Shown here in pieces: positions 1-8,604 of a stretch of DNA of 64,000 nt. How positions within the stretch are numbered: position 1 is the first letter of the stretch; each line of letters opens with the position of its first letter. The notes beneath the pieces are model-generated. The model did not search any database. It had not been told where the DNA came from and was given only the letters and a program-made list of their open reading frames with translations. This stretch comes from Jonesiaceae bacterium BS-20 (GTDB taxonomy: Bacteria; Actinomycetota; Actinomycetes; Actinomycetales; Cellulomonadaceae): assembly GCA_039995105.1 (NCBI GenBank), contig CP146203.1, forward strand, positions 3,162,001 through 3,226,000. The letters run 5' to 3'. Position numbers and translations under genes: made by a program.

Positions 1-2
1 GG

Positions 3-1184
3 ATGCTTCCGGTGCTACGGGCTTTTTCCCACGTACTGCGCGATGGTCAATGGACCCCGCTCGCGCCATTAGCGGACAGAGCGTTTGACGCGAACATATA
101 TGCCTCACGGTTTGAGTTAGATGGCATTACCCTTTGGACCGCAGTTAACCGCGGGCAAGCCCTTTGGACTGGAGCGATTCTTAATCAGGAGAGCTTTTCG
201 CCAGAGACCGCCCTTGCCGGTAGCAGATACTTTGACCTAGCCAGCGGCCAAGAACTCCAAGGCTTTGACAGCGAGGTAACTATTCCGGCTGCATCAACGG
301 GCGGAATCTTACAAGTTGCCGGGGGAGCACCCACACCCGAAAACCTTGTTGAGGTCCTTGCTCAGGTAGCTGCGGTCCGGTGGACCGATGATGCTAGCTT
401 CCAGCATCGCACGGCTGAGCGTCTCACCGCGTCTACCCCAAATGTTCCGGTAAAGGATGGCGGACAAGGCCTCGATTGTGCGACGGTTACAGCTCCGGCC
501 GGGGACCATATCTTGACTATTGGGTACCGCATGCGGGAGACCGGAATGTATCAGGGGGCGCCCTACGTCAATGAGTGGAAGCCGCTGCCTCCGCGTTTGC
601 ATGATGTACGGACCATGGAGATATCGGCGCACTTTGCTCATGCCGTCAAGGTGCAAGCACAAGAGGTCAGCAACGCCGACTTTGCAGAGTTTCTCACGGA
701 CTCCGGCTACCAACCTAACGAACCACAACGCTTCTTGGCCCATTGGGATACCAACGTAGCCAGCCCGCACGGGTTTGGTGCGCCGGTCCCGGGAACCCTT
801 GAACAACCGGTCACCTACGTCAACCTTGCCGATGCCCGTGCCTACGCGCACTGGGCAGGTGGCCGTTTGCCTTGTGAGGATGAGTGGCAAGTAGCCGCCC
901 AAGAAGCATTACGCCCGGGAGCTACGCAGCAGTTTGTGCGCCGCAGTCCGGCCGTATGGAACCTGACCGAGTCCGAGCACAGCGACGGTCGGTCAAGGTT
1001 TGTCATGCTCAAGGGCGGTATGGAATACCAAATTGGGGAAACTGAGTGGTACTTCGATGGGGGAGTGCGCGAACCAGAATTCTCCGCAAAATTCTTGCTG
1101 CCAGGGTTTGGATTAGCCCGCAGCGCCAACATCGGTTTCAGGTGCGCTTGGGATGACCAACCTTTCCAAGGGGTAAACAAATGA
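3..1184 (+). CDS. SUMF1/formylglycine-generating-enzyme-fold protein, probably 5'-truncated by window
   Basis: The C-terminal half (about residues 200-385) has the sulfatase-modifying-factor (FGE-sulfatase) fold signature: an EVSNADFAEFL segment, then VTYVNLADARAYAHWAGGRLP, then an ending with NIGFRCAW. The usual RLPTEAEWE is here RLPCEDEWQ. The first 200 residues read like the end of a larger beta-rich domain, and the first ATG lies at base 3, so the true start is probably upstream of the window. SUMF1-fold proteins include formylglycine-generating enzymes and many non-catalytic relatives; I do not see the two-cysteine active site of true FGE, so oxidase activity is doubtful. The gene overlaps the next one by ATGA (1181-1184), so it is co-translated with the CoA-transferase and lyase genes. 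Confidence 0.75.
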   Translation: MLPVLRAFSHVLRDGQWTPLAPLADRAFDANIYASRFELDGITLWTAVNRGQALWTGAILNQESFSPETALAGSRYFDLASGQELQGFDSEVTIPAASTGGILQVAGGAPTPENLVEVLAQVAAVRWTDDASFQHRTAERLTASTPNVPVKDGGQGLDCATVTAPAGDHILTIGYRMRETGMYQGAPYVNEWKPLPPRLHDVRTMEISAHFAHAVKVQAQEVSNADFAEFLTDSGYQPNEPQRFLAHWDTNVASPHGFGAPVPGTLEQPVTYVNLADARAYAHWAGGRLPCEDEWQVAAQEALRPGATQQFVRRSPAVWNLTESEHSDGRSRFVMLKGGMEYQIGETEWYFDGGVREPEFSAKFLLPGFGLARSANIGFRCAWDDQPFQGVNK

Positions 1185-2395
1185 GCAATCTTCCTCTCGC
1201 TGACCTGACGGTCCTAGATGTGTCCACACTGTTTGCCGGTCCCATGGCGGCCATGCATTTGGGAGATATGGGTGCCAACGTCATCAAGGTGGAGCACACG
1301 TTGCGTCCGGATCCGTCCCGGGGGCACGGGCCATCTAAGGATGGCCAGAACCTGTGGTGGAAGACGCTGGGACGCAACAAGCGCACCATTCAGATTGACC
1401 TGCACAGCACCGAAGGGCAAGAAGTCCTCCTCAAACTCGTCGCGCAAAGTGACGTAATCATCGAGAATTTCAGGCCTGACACATTAGAAAAATGGAACCT
1501 CGGGTATGACCGCCTCAGCGCAGCCAATCCCGGGTTGGTAATGGCCCGGGTGACGGGATTTGGACAGGTAGGTCCGTACCGTAGGCGGCCTGGTTTTGGC
1601 ACGTTGGCGGAAGCCATGAGTGGCTTTGCCGCAGCGACCGGCCAACCTGACGGTCCACCCACACTCCCGCCATTTGGGTTGGCTGATGGCATTGCATCGC
1701 TCGCTACCGCGTATGCGATCATGACGGCCCTGCACGCCCGGGATACCCCGGGCCAAGGCTACGGTAAAGGTCAGATTGTTGACCTCGCCATTGTCGAGCC
1801 CATGCTGGCTATGCTTGGTCCGCAAATCACAAGGTGGGATCAGTTGGGCACCGCGCAGCCGCGCACCGGAAACCGCTCGGCAAATAACGCACCGCGCAAT
1901 ACCTATGAGACCTCGGACGGCAAATGGGTCGCAGTGTCCACCTCCGCCCAATCCATCGCTGAGAGGGTAATGACACTGGTAGGACGCCCCGATGTGATTA
2001 ACCAGCCCTGGTTTGCCACCGGTGCTCAGCGCGCTGAGCACGCCGATGAGCTTGATGAGGCAGTGGGAGGCTGGATTAAGCAGCGCACTCGCACCGAAGT
2101 GGTTGCCGCATTTGAGCAGGCCCAAGCCGCGATCGCACCAATATACGAGCCCGAAGACATCATCGCGGACCCACAACTTCAAGCTCTGGGCACCATTGCA
2201 TGGGTTGAAGATGAAGACCTAGGAACCATGGCAATGCAAGGCCCACTGTTCCGGCTTTCGAGTACCCCACAGGGCGAGCAAACCATTCGGTTCACCGGCC
2301 GTTCCCCCGGACAAGACACCAATCAAATTCTTACTGAGCTGGGGTATAGCGAACAAGACATTACGGCCATGCGTGCTGCGGGGGCAATCGCATGA
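1181..2395 (+). CDS. CaiB/BaiF family (class III) CoA-transferase
   Basis: A 404-residue protein of the usual length for class III CoA-transferases, which move CoA between carboxylic acids through an aspartyl-CoA thioester. The N-terminus (LDVSTLFAGPMAAMHLGDMG, then VIKVEH) and the RPDTLEKWNLGYDRL segment are typical, as is PFGLADGIAS. The aspartate of GLAD is residue 169, matching the catalytic aspartate of formyl-CoA transferase. The gene overlaps its neighbours on both sides by four bases (ATGA), upstream the SUMF1-fold gene and downstream a CitE-like lyase. The pairing suggests that an acid is activated to its CoA ester and then cleaved by the lyase. The acid cannot be read from the sequence. 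Confidence 0.9.
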   Translation: MSNLPLADLTVLDVSTLFAGPMAAMHLGDMGANVIKVEHTLRPDPSRGHGPSKDGQNLWWKTLGRNKRTIQIDLHSTEGQEVLLKLVAQSDVIIENFRPDTLEKWNLGYDRLSAANPGLVMARVTGFGQVGPYRRRPGFGTLAEAMSGFAAATGQPDGPPTLPPFGLADGIASLATAYAIMTALHARDTPGQGYGKGQIVDLAIVEPMLAMLGPQITRWDQLGTAQPRTGNRSANNAPRNTYETSDGKWVAVSTSAQSIAERVMTLVGRPDVINQPWFATGAQRAEHADELDEAVGGWIKQRTRTEVVAAFEQAQAAIAPIYEPEDIIADPQLQALGTIAWVEDEDLGTMAMQGPLFRLSSTPQGEQTIRFTGRSPGQDTNQILTELGYSEQDITAMRAAGAIA

Positions 2396-3267
2396 CCAGC
2401 AAAGGGCAACCGGCAATTACCCTGCTTTACGCCCCGGCAGACCGCCCCGAGCGCTTCATAAAGGCGCTCGAATCTGGTGCAGATGCGGTGATTTTTGATC
2501 TCGAAGATGCAGTAGCTCCCAGCGCTAAGGAGCAAGCGCGGGACAACTTGGTGGAACTGTTCTCTCCGGCTGAACCTACCGCGCCACAGGCCAGAGCTAT
2601 TCAAGCAGCACTCAACAACGTGCAACTGCAGGTGCGAATCAACGCGGTGGATTCAACCTGGTTTGAAAAAGACCTTGAACTCGTACAATCGTTGCCCCTC
2701 GGCGTTGGCGTGCGGGTACCAAAAGCAGAGTTCACCACGACGGTGGCTCTGTGCGCCCAAAAATTGCCGGGCCGGGACCTGTTCTTGTTGCTGGAAAGCG
2801 CGTTAGGCATCGAGAACGCTTTTGCTCTTGCAAGTGCATCACCACAGGTCAAAGGAATTTCATTGGGAGAAGCCGACTTGCGCTCGCAGCTGGGTATCAC
2901 CGGGGACCGCGGGCTGGAATACGCCCGTTCGCGCGCAGTGTACGCGGCCGCGGCGGCCGGTCTGAATCCGCCGGCCATGGCGGTTTATGCATCCGTGAAA
3001 GATATGGACGGACTGGCCCGGTCCTGCCAAGAGGGCAAAGCGCTTGGGATGTTTGGCAGGACTGCGATTCATCCACGGCAACTTGAGACCATTCGGGCAG
3101 TATTCATGCCAAGTGCGGCTGAGATTGCCCAAGCCCAAGAGATTGTGGACCGGATGGCCACGGCAACCCAGTCCGGGTCCGGAACCGTTGTGCTTGCCGA
3201 CGGCACGTTCCTTGACGTGGCCATGGTGGCGCGGGCGCAACGCATCTTGCGGGTGGCGCACACTTAG
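2392..3267 (+). CDS. HpcH/HpaI aldolase / citrate lyase beta-subunit (CitE-like) family protein
   Basis: A 291-residue TIM-barrel protein of the CitE/malyl-CoA lyase family. Visible family features are LLYAPADRPERFIKALESGADAVIFDLEDAV near the N-terminus (cited in part), LLLESALGIENAF with the metal-binding glutamate, and SLGEADLRSQLGI with the metal-binding acidic residue. It ends with an IHPRQL segment like those of CoA-ester lyases. Such enzymes split or form 3-hydroxyacyl-CoA esters such as malyl-, citramalyl- or methylmalyl-CoA with Mg2+. No citrate-lyase alpha, gamma or CitG genes are nearby, so a stand-alone acyl-CoA lyase is more likely than citrate lyase. It overlaps the CoA-transferase by ATGA and probably acts on that enzyme's product. 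Confidence 0.87.
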   Translation: MTSKGQPAITLLYAPADRPERFIKALESGADAVIFDLEDAVAPSAKEQARDNLVELFSPAEPTAPQARAIQAALNNVQLQVRINAVDSTWFEKDLELVQSLPLGVGVRVPKAEFTTTVALCAQKLPGRDLFLLLESALGIENAFALASASPQVKGISLGEADLRSQLGITGDRGLEYARSRAVYAAAAAGLNPPAMAVYASVKDMDGLARSCQEGKALGMFGRTAIHPRQLETIRAVFMPSAAEIAQAQEIVDRMATATQSGSGTVVLADGTFLDVAMVARAQRILRVAHT

Positions 3268-3351
3268 AACTCCAACCAAGACCAACTATTCAACTGAACT
3301 CACACGTTCAACTAGGCTCAACATTTCATTCAAGCTCAACGAGGAGAACTG

Positions 3352-5838
3352 ATGACAACAAGTACGCTGCTGCGAAGCGGGAAAAGGATATTTGCGGCCA
3401 TAGTTGCCGTAGCGCTAGTGGGTACGGGGGCGATGGTCGCTGCAGTAACCGCCCAAGCCGCGGGGGCAGGCTCAATTGAGACGGGGGTGGCTCAATCCGC
3501 AGAGGTTGGGGAAATTGACTATGCGGTCTATTTGCCGCCGGGGTATGCGGACGCAACCGAAGAGTACGCCTCGGTTTACCTATTACACGGGCGTGGGGAC
3601 ACCATGGCGGCATGGCAACGGGTGGCCTCCGAGTTGGATGACCTCATAAATGCTGGCAAGATCCAGCCTATGGTCGTGGTCATGCCAGATGCTCCTTGGA
3701 ATGATCGGGGCAATTGGTACACCGACTCGCAATATACCGGCAACGCTGCTAGCGGCCCGGGACTCAACGTTGAGACCGCATTTACAAGAGATCTGGTTGA
3801 TCATGTGGATGCGACCTACCGGACGGTGGATGACCGCGCAGCGCGGGCGGTAGGTGGCTACTCCATGGGTGGAGCCGGCGCATTGCAAATGTCATTAGGA
3901 CATCAAGAGATCTTCTCTGCGGGCTTGTTGCTCTCGACCGCTGCCTACAATCCGCAACCACCATCAGACTCATCCGCACGGGATTATGGTGCCTATGGGG
4001 TAGGGGACGCACTGTATGAGGAGTCCCGGTACCTTGAATTGAGTTACCCAACGGCACTAAAGGACTTTAACGCGGCGCTGCCGTTGCACTTGTTCATAGC
4101 TGTCGGCGATGACGAATGGGCAAACCCTGACCCAGCCGAAGCCATGCATGACCTAGACTTTGAATCCGCTCACTTGTACAACCAAGTTCGCAGGGTCCCC
4201 GGGATCACCGCGGAATTGCGGGTGCTCAATGGTGGGCACGATTGGGATGTGTGGGAGCCAGGGTTTGTTGAGGGCATTGTCGACCTCAACGGGTACCTGC
4301 GCACGGAACCGGCTGCCAGTTGGGAAGCTGATCTGGTTGGCACCACCGGTGATGACCGGGCCGGTGGGCTTGTTGCCCACGAAGATGGATCAACCACGTT
4401 GGGATTAAACATTGGCGCGCAACTCGATGCAATCCCTTATGCGGGGGCCATGGACGCAATTGTGCAAAAGCGTGGACCGCAAGGTGACCTATTGTGGAGC
4501 CACGCCATTGGCACCTCCGGCAACGAACGGATATATGGAGTAGTTCCGGGTGCTGACGGGACGGTCATTGCGGCCGGATATACCCGTGGGGACTTAGACG
4601 GACAACACCCTAGCGGTGCTAGCGATGACGCCTTTGTGGTCGCTGTATCCACAGAAGGCGAGCGCCTGTGGACAACGCAATTCGGCTCGGCGGACAAAGC
4701 AGACCGAATCTATGGAGTAACCACTGGTCCAGACGGAGGAGTTTACGTAACCGGCTACTCAAGTGGCGTAGTTGCGGGTGACCAGAACGTCGGTGATAAG
4801 GACGTGTTTGTCGCGTTGCTCAACGCTCAAGGTGAAGTTCAGTGGATCAAGCAGTTCGGAAGTACGGGTGAAGACAAGGGCAACGCAGTCTCTCCAGCTG
4901 CCGACGGCGGGGTATATGTGGCAGGTATTGCTGGGGGAGCGCTTCCTGGTGGCACTCACGGAGGCTCAGGTGATGGGTTCGTTGCCCATTTCACGTCCAC
5001 TGGTGAACTCACCTGGCTCAACCAATTTGGCACCTCTGGCAATGACCAAGTCTCCGGTCTAGTGACGTCGACTGATGGGTCTGTGGTTGCAATTGGACAC
5101 ACCAAGGGCACACTTGGGGAGGCTTCACTGGGTGACAATGACGCGTTTGCAAAGTCATTTGACGCAACTGGAAAACCCCTGTGGACCACACAATTTGGTA
5201 CGGACACCGATGACCGCGGGGTCACCGCAGCGGCTCAATCCGATGGCAGCATCCAAGTGGTGGGGACAACCTACGGACAGATGGGTGCCCAGGTCGGTGG
5301 GGTGGACGTATTTACCGCGCAGCTGGCAGCCGATGGCACGCTAGGGGTGATTGATCAGTTTGGCTCGAACGAACGAGACGGCGCCGATGAGTGGGATGAC
5401 GCAAACCTATTTGCCACCCCGGCAAAAGACGGGCTGTGGATAACGGGACTAACCTTTGGTGCACCGGCTGGACAAACCAATGCTGGGGCAGGTGACGTTT
5501 TCGTTGAACTCCGCACGGCAGGTGGAGAACCCAACCCTGAACCAACCGGAGAGCCGACCGAAGAGCCGACTGGTGAACCAACCGTCACACCTTCCCCAGA
5601 GCCAACGGGGGAACCCACCGGTGAGCCAACAGGGGAGCCCACGTCAAATCCAACCGATATCCCGACTAGTGAACCTACCGCCAAGGAAACGACTGAACCA
5701 ACAACCAAACCGGTTGATGGGGCAGGAGACAAGGACCTTGCGAAGACCGGAGTCAACGCACTTCCGGTCTTAGGTGCCGGGCTGCTGCTTTCCCTGGTTG
5801 GTGCGGCGATCATCATCGGCCGCAGGAAGTACGCCTAG
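3352..5838 (+). CDS. secreted esterase with beta-propeller repeats and LAKTG wall anchor
   Basis: An 828-residue wall protein preceded by a GAGGAG-type ribosome site. Residues 1-37 form a Sec signal peptide. Residues about 45-310 are an Esterase-D/feruloyl-esterase type alpha/beta hydrolase with nucleophile Ser171 in GGYSMGG, an acid in VGDDEW (Asp253 or 254) and His296 in GGHDW. Residues about 320-720 contain roughly seven SBBP/Delta-60-like repeats marked by recurring WTTQFG-type strands, a probable beta-propeller. Residues about 726-786 are a Glu-Pro-Thr-Gly rich stalk. The sorting signal is LAKTG at 796-800, a hydrophobic helix and RRKYA, matching the LAXTG signal of class E sortases. It may deacylate an extracellular polymer while the propeller binds it; the substrate is unknown. 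No sortase gene is in the window. Confidence 0.88.
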   Translation: MTTSTLLRSGKRIFAAIVAVALVGTGAMVAAVTAQAAGAGSIETGVAQSAEVGEIDYAVYLPPGYADATEEYASVYLLHGRGDTMAAWQRVASELDDLINAGKIQPMVVVMPDAPWNDRGNWYTDSQYTGNAASGPGLNVETAFTRDLVDHVDATYRTVDDRAARAVGGYSMGGAGALQMSLGHQEIFSAGLLLSTAAYNPQPPSDSSARDYGAYGVGDALYEESRYLELSYPTALKDFNAALPLHLFIAVGDDEWANPDPAEAMHDLDFESAHLYNQVRRVPGITAELRVLNGGHDWDVWEPGFVEGIVDLNGYLRTEPAASWEADLVGTTGDDRAGGLVAHEDGSTTLGLNIGAQLDAIPYAGAMDAIVQKRGPQGDLLWSHAIGTSGNERIYGVVPGADGTVIAAGYTRGDLDGQHPSGASDDAFVVAVSTEGERLWTTQFGSADKADRIYGVTTGPDGGVYVTGYSSGVVAGDQNVGDKDVFVALLNAQGEVQWIKQFGSTGEDKGNAVSPAADGGVYVAGIAGGALPGGTHGGSGDGFVAHFTSTGELTWLNQFGTSGNDQVSGLVTSTDGSVVAIGHTKGTLGEASLGDNDAFAKSFDATGKPLWTTQFGTDTDDRGVTAAAQSDGSIQVVGTTYGQMGAQVGGVDVFTAQLAADGTLGVIDQFGSNERDGADEWDDANLFATPAKDGLWITGLTFGAPAGQTNAGAGDVFVELRTAGGEPNPEPTGEPTEEPTGEPTVTPSPEPTGEPTGEPTGEPTSNPTDIPTSEPTAKETTEPTTKPVDGAGDKDLAKTGVNALPVLGAGLLLSLVGAAIIIGRRKYA

Positions 5839-5853
5839 CTGGAATTGCGGTAA

Positions 5854-5893
5854 GGCGCGCTCGATCAGCTAAAACTCACTGATCGAGCACGCC
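5854..5893. terminator. bidirectional stem-loop between convergent genes
   Basis: A 15-base arm (5854-5868) pairs with 5879-5893 with one mismatch around a 10-base loop. It lies between the convergent wall-esterase gene and the aldo/keto reductase gene, where it can serve both strands. There is no long T run on either side. Confidence 0.7.
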
Positions 5894-5909
5894 ACTCCTG
5901 TCGCGTCAG

Positions 5910-6791
5910 TTAAACCTCGGGGATTGATTGGCCAAAATTCTCTAGGGTGATGTCCGCTGGATCGGGTCCGCCGCGCACGCCCGTCTCTAGAGCGTTAATT
6001 GCATTAATCTCTGACCGGGAAAGTTTGATGTTAAACACATCGAAGTTCTCGGTAATGCGGGCGGGCCTGACTGACTTGGGTATAGCTGAGCGTCCCTCTC
6101 GCAGGTGCCAGGCCAGCAGGATCTGGGCTGCCGACTTACCGTGTGCGTGAGCGATCCTGAGTATTGCCTCGTCTTGGAGGGGGCTGTTGCCGTCACCTCG
6201 GTAAGACGTGATACCGCCAATAGGGGACCACGCTTGGGTGAGGATCCCATGTTTGACGTGTAACGCCTGCAGCTCGCGTTGCTGGAAGTAGGGGTGCACC
6301 TCGATCTGATTGACCGCAGGAACAATGCCGGTCTGTTCCAGCAACCGTTCCAGAACCTCGGGCATGAAGTTTGAAACTCCAATGGCGCGCACCTTGCCAG
6401 TTGCGAGAAGGCGTTCAAGGGCGCGGTAAGCACCTAACGTATGGTCAAAATCTGTGGTCAATGGCTGATGTAAGAGGAGGAGGTCTATCTGCTCCAGTCC
6501 AAGCTTTGCGGCACTTTTCTCAAACCCGTGCAGGGCTTTCTCGTAGCCGTAGTCACTGATCCAGAGCTTCGTTTCGACAAAGATTTCTTGCCGGTCAATG
6601 CCACTGTTCCGGATGCCCTCGCCCACGGCTTTCTCATTGCCATAGGACGCAGCCGTATCAATGTGCCGGTAACCTACCCGCAAAGCCTCGGCAACGGCGG
6701 CCTCGGTTTGTTGCTCGGGGGTTTGGGAGACGCCAAACCCGAGGGCTGGTAACACCACATTATTGTTCAACGTAAATGTAGGAGTCGTCAT
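5910..6791 (-). CDS. aldo/keto reductase
   Basis: A 293-residue NAD(P)H-dependent oxidoreductase, full length for the AKR family (AKR5-like, 2,5-diketo-gluconate reductase type). The catalytic tetrad is visible: Asp45 and Tyr50 in HIDTAASYGNE, Lys75 in VETKLW and His108 in LLLHQP. The cofactor-binding IPKSVRPARITEN segment near the C-terminus is also present. It reduces aldehydes or ketones in the cytoplasm; the natural substrate is not predictable. It stands alone, with the convergent terminator at its 3' end and a separate minus-strand gene downstream of a short gap on its 5' side. Confidence 0.93.
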   Translation of the reverse strand: MTTPTFTLNNNVVLPALGFGVSQTPEQQTEAAVAEALRVGYRHIDTAASYGNEKAVGEGIRNSGIDRQEIFVETKLWISDYGYEKALHGFEKSAAKLGLEQIDLLLLHQPLTTDFDHTLGAYRALERLLATGKVRAIGVSNFMPEVLERLLEQTGIVPAVNQIEVHPYFQQRELQALHVKHGILTQAWSPIGGITSYRGDGNSPLQDEAILRIAHAHGKSAAQILLAWHLREGRSAIPKSVRPARITENFDVFNIKLSRSEINAINALETGVRGGPDPADITLENFGQSIPEV

Positions 6792-6867
6792 ATTTTCAAT
6801 GCTAGTCCTGCTGCGGTTGCGTGTGCGGGTAACCGGTAATTTTCTTCAGGTTCCCGTTGGTGCCTAG

Positions 6868-7338
6868 TTAGGCGTAGAAACCCTCACGCAAGTTGATTCC
6901 GTGTTCGAGCCACACTTTCATGGCAGCAAGCATGCCGGTCCAGCCCTCGCAGTTGCCAAAGGCGTTCTTAGCGCCGGCCGCGGTTGGATGCCAGGAGGAC
7001 TCGGTGATGGTAACAAGGGTTCGTGAAGCATTGTGGGGAACGGGCTTGAACTCGAAGGTGACCGTTGATTTACCTGTTTTGCCGGTCACCTCGTGGCCAT
7101 CCCATGCAATGACAATGCGGTGACCAGAGAAAGCCTCGAGCACGGCAACAGGAAAAGCGCCCGGAAAATCATGGAAGTCCCACTGCACAACGGCCCCCGA
7201 TTCAAGGCGACCCTTTGCGCCACCGGTTGTGAAGTACTTTGACAACTGTGCGGGATCAGCGACCGCCTCATAAACCTCAGCGCACGGCTTAGAAATGCGC
7301 CCGGAGACGGTGAACTCTAGTTCCTTCAATTCGCTCAT
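6868..7338 (-). CDS. SRPBCC / AHSA1-like (START fold) protein
   Basis: A 156-residue protein of the activator-of-Hsp90-ATPase-1-like branch of the SRPBCC superfamily. It begins with the usual amphipathic strand and ISKPCAEVYEAVADPAQLSKYFTTG (cited in part), followed by a VVQWDFHDFPG strand and a C-terminal helix with CEGWTGMLAAMKVWLEHG. The fold makes a hydrophobic pocket. Members range from small-molecule binders to regulators' partners, and none can be assigned here. It is probably transcribed alone. Confidence 0.8.
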   Translation of the reverse strand: MSELKELEFTVSGRISKPCAEVYEAVADPAQLSKYFTTGGAKGRLESGAVVQWDFHDFPGAFPVAVLEAFSGHRIVIAWDGHEVTGKTGKSTVTFEFKPVPHNASRTLVTITESSWHPTAAGAKNAFGNCEGWTGMLAAMKVWLEHGINLREGFYA

Positions 7339-7379
7339 GTTGTAAACCTACAACCTCCAGCCAATTGTCTCTACAGCAA

Positions 7380-7829
7380 TCATTGAGGGTCTGGGCTGCG
7401 GCGTTCCAGATGCAGGATCGGAAAAGGCCTGCCCTCGCCATCGGTTTCTGAACGGCCAATCTGGGTAAACCCTCTGGCCCTGTAGAAGGTGCGGCCGGTC
7501 GGATTTTGTTCATTAACGTCAACGCGTAGGCAGGTACGGTCGCCCGCGACTGCTGCAAGAAGCTTGCTTCCGATTCCCTGGCCAAAGTATTTGGAGTCAA
7601 CAAAGAGCATCTCGACGGTGTCGCCTTCAATTGCGACAAATCCCAGTACCTCGTTGTCGGTGTGTGCAACGCGTAGGTCCGACATTAATGGGAGGTACCT
7701 GGCTACATCTAGTTCAATTGCTGCAATGTCATTGGAAGAAAGAAAGTGGTGGGTGGCCTCGACAGACCGGCGCCAAACGCTAAGTATCTGGGGGTAATCG
7801 GCTACGGTGGCGCTGCGTATGGAAGGCAT
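7380..7829 (-). CDS. GNAT family N-acetyltransferase
   Basis: A 149-residue GNAT protein. Motif A is seen as LFVDSKYFGQGIGSKLLAAV, with the Q/RxxGxG acetyl-CoA pyrophosphate loop GQGIGS, followed by the beta-bulge segment LRVDVNEQNPTGRTFYRARGF typical of small acetyltransferases (cited in part). The N-terminus IRSATVADYPQILSVWRRSV is the canonical first strand and helix. It resembles the YjaB-type putative acetyltransferases. The acceptor substrate is unknown. No operon partner is evident. Confidence 0.87.
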   Translation of the reverse strand: MPSIRSATVADYPQILSVWRRSVEATHHFLSSNDIAAIELDVARYLPLMSDLRVAHTDNEVLGFVAIEGDTVEMLFVDSKYFGQGIGSKLLAAVAGDRTCLRVDVNEQNPTGRTFYRARGFTQIGRSETDGEGRPFPILHLERRSPDPQ

Positions 7830-7942
7830 GCGGCTAGTTTATCGACCTTGACCAGCGCCGCCATCTTATTTCTTGTTGGAGACCCGAGTGCGGCCACGCA
7901 AATTATCTAGGGCCGGGAGCAAAGCGGCGGTAAGATCCAAAC

Positions 7943-8530
7943 ATGAACTCAAACAACGCTGCTGAGCCAGTGACCATCCAACTGTTCCCGGACTATGCCG
8001 GAACAACATTGTGGTTGAGTGATGCAATAGATTACCAGGAGTCCGGCCTATCACCGGGTCTGATTCAAGACCTGCAGGTTTGGGAGCAGTCGTATTACGA
8101 CTCGATCAATCTTGACAATGATCATGAGTGGAAATCCTTGGGTCTCGCTAACGCCTATACAAAACGGGGCAACGAGCTGGGCCAGCGCGTGGCGGATGAG
8201 ATTGGCCCAGATTTTGAGGTCGATTTCTCTAGTTATCAACAGGGAGTGGAAACACGTACTTTCCGGGCCGGCGGTTCAGCAAATAATGCCGATGCCGCAC
8301 TTGCGTTTGAGCACATTGCTACGGTCAGGGCAGAGCACGAGCAAGACTACAAGCGCCTCATCGAAGAGGCTGAAGCTGCCGGAGATACGGGGTGGTTTGC
8401 CTACGCCCCGGTTTCTGGTGAGGTATTTGCGCCAGACGTGCCAGTTACTACAACCAGCGATTCTGGACCAGCAAGCAGCCCGGGCGCGGCGACCATACTT
8501 GACGCACTTGTCCAAGAAACGAGGGAATAA
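7943..8530 (+). CDS. hypothetical protein, first of two tandem paralogues
   Basis: A 195-residue soluble acidic protein with no family I recognise. Residues about 12-95 (LWLSDAIDYQESGL through EIGPDFEVDF) align with the next gene's product: both share a GL-x-L-x-DL-x-W-x-x-SY core and an R(V/I)ADE(I/L)G segment. The C-terminus is a short low-complexity tail. No signal peptide or membrane helix is visible. The start is chosen at ATG because both paralogues then begin with Met-(Asn/Asp)-Ser-Asn-Asn. It probably arose with its neighbour by tandem duplication. Confidence 0.7.
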   Translation: MNSNNAAEPVTIQLFPDYAGTTLWLSDAIDYQESGLSPGLIQDLQVWEQSYYDSINLDNDHEWKSLGLANAYTKRGNELGQRVADEIGPDFEVDFSSYQQGVETRTFRAGGSANNADAALAFEHIATVRAEHEQDYKRLIEEAEAAGDTGWFAYAPVSGEVFAPDVPVTTTSDSGPASSPGAATILDALVQETRE

Positions 8531-8604
8531 AGTTCAACCCAGACCCGGCTGATAATGGGTGAAGTGATGGTGTGCCGGCGTACCGTCTGAACTACTATCT
8601 AGTT

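Noticed and set aside
1484-2182. A 232-codon minus-strand frame
   Set aside because: It lies wholly inside the CoA-transferase gene in antisense, with no family-like features.
5521-5710. Short tandem repeats that might be read as a CRISPR-like array
   Set aside because: They are in-frame four-codon EPTG-type repeats of a protein stalk without unique spacers.
5355-5816. A 153-codon minus-strand frame rich in VGSPVGS repeats
   Set aside because: It is the antisense shadow of the EPTG-rich stalk of the wall esterase; the repeats are forced by the coding strand and there is no ribosome site.
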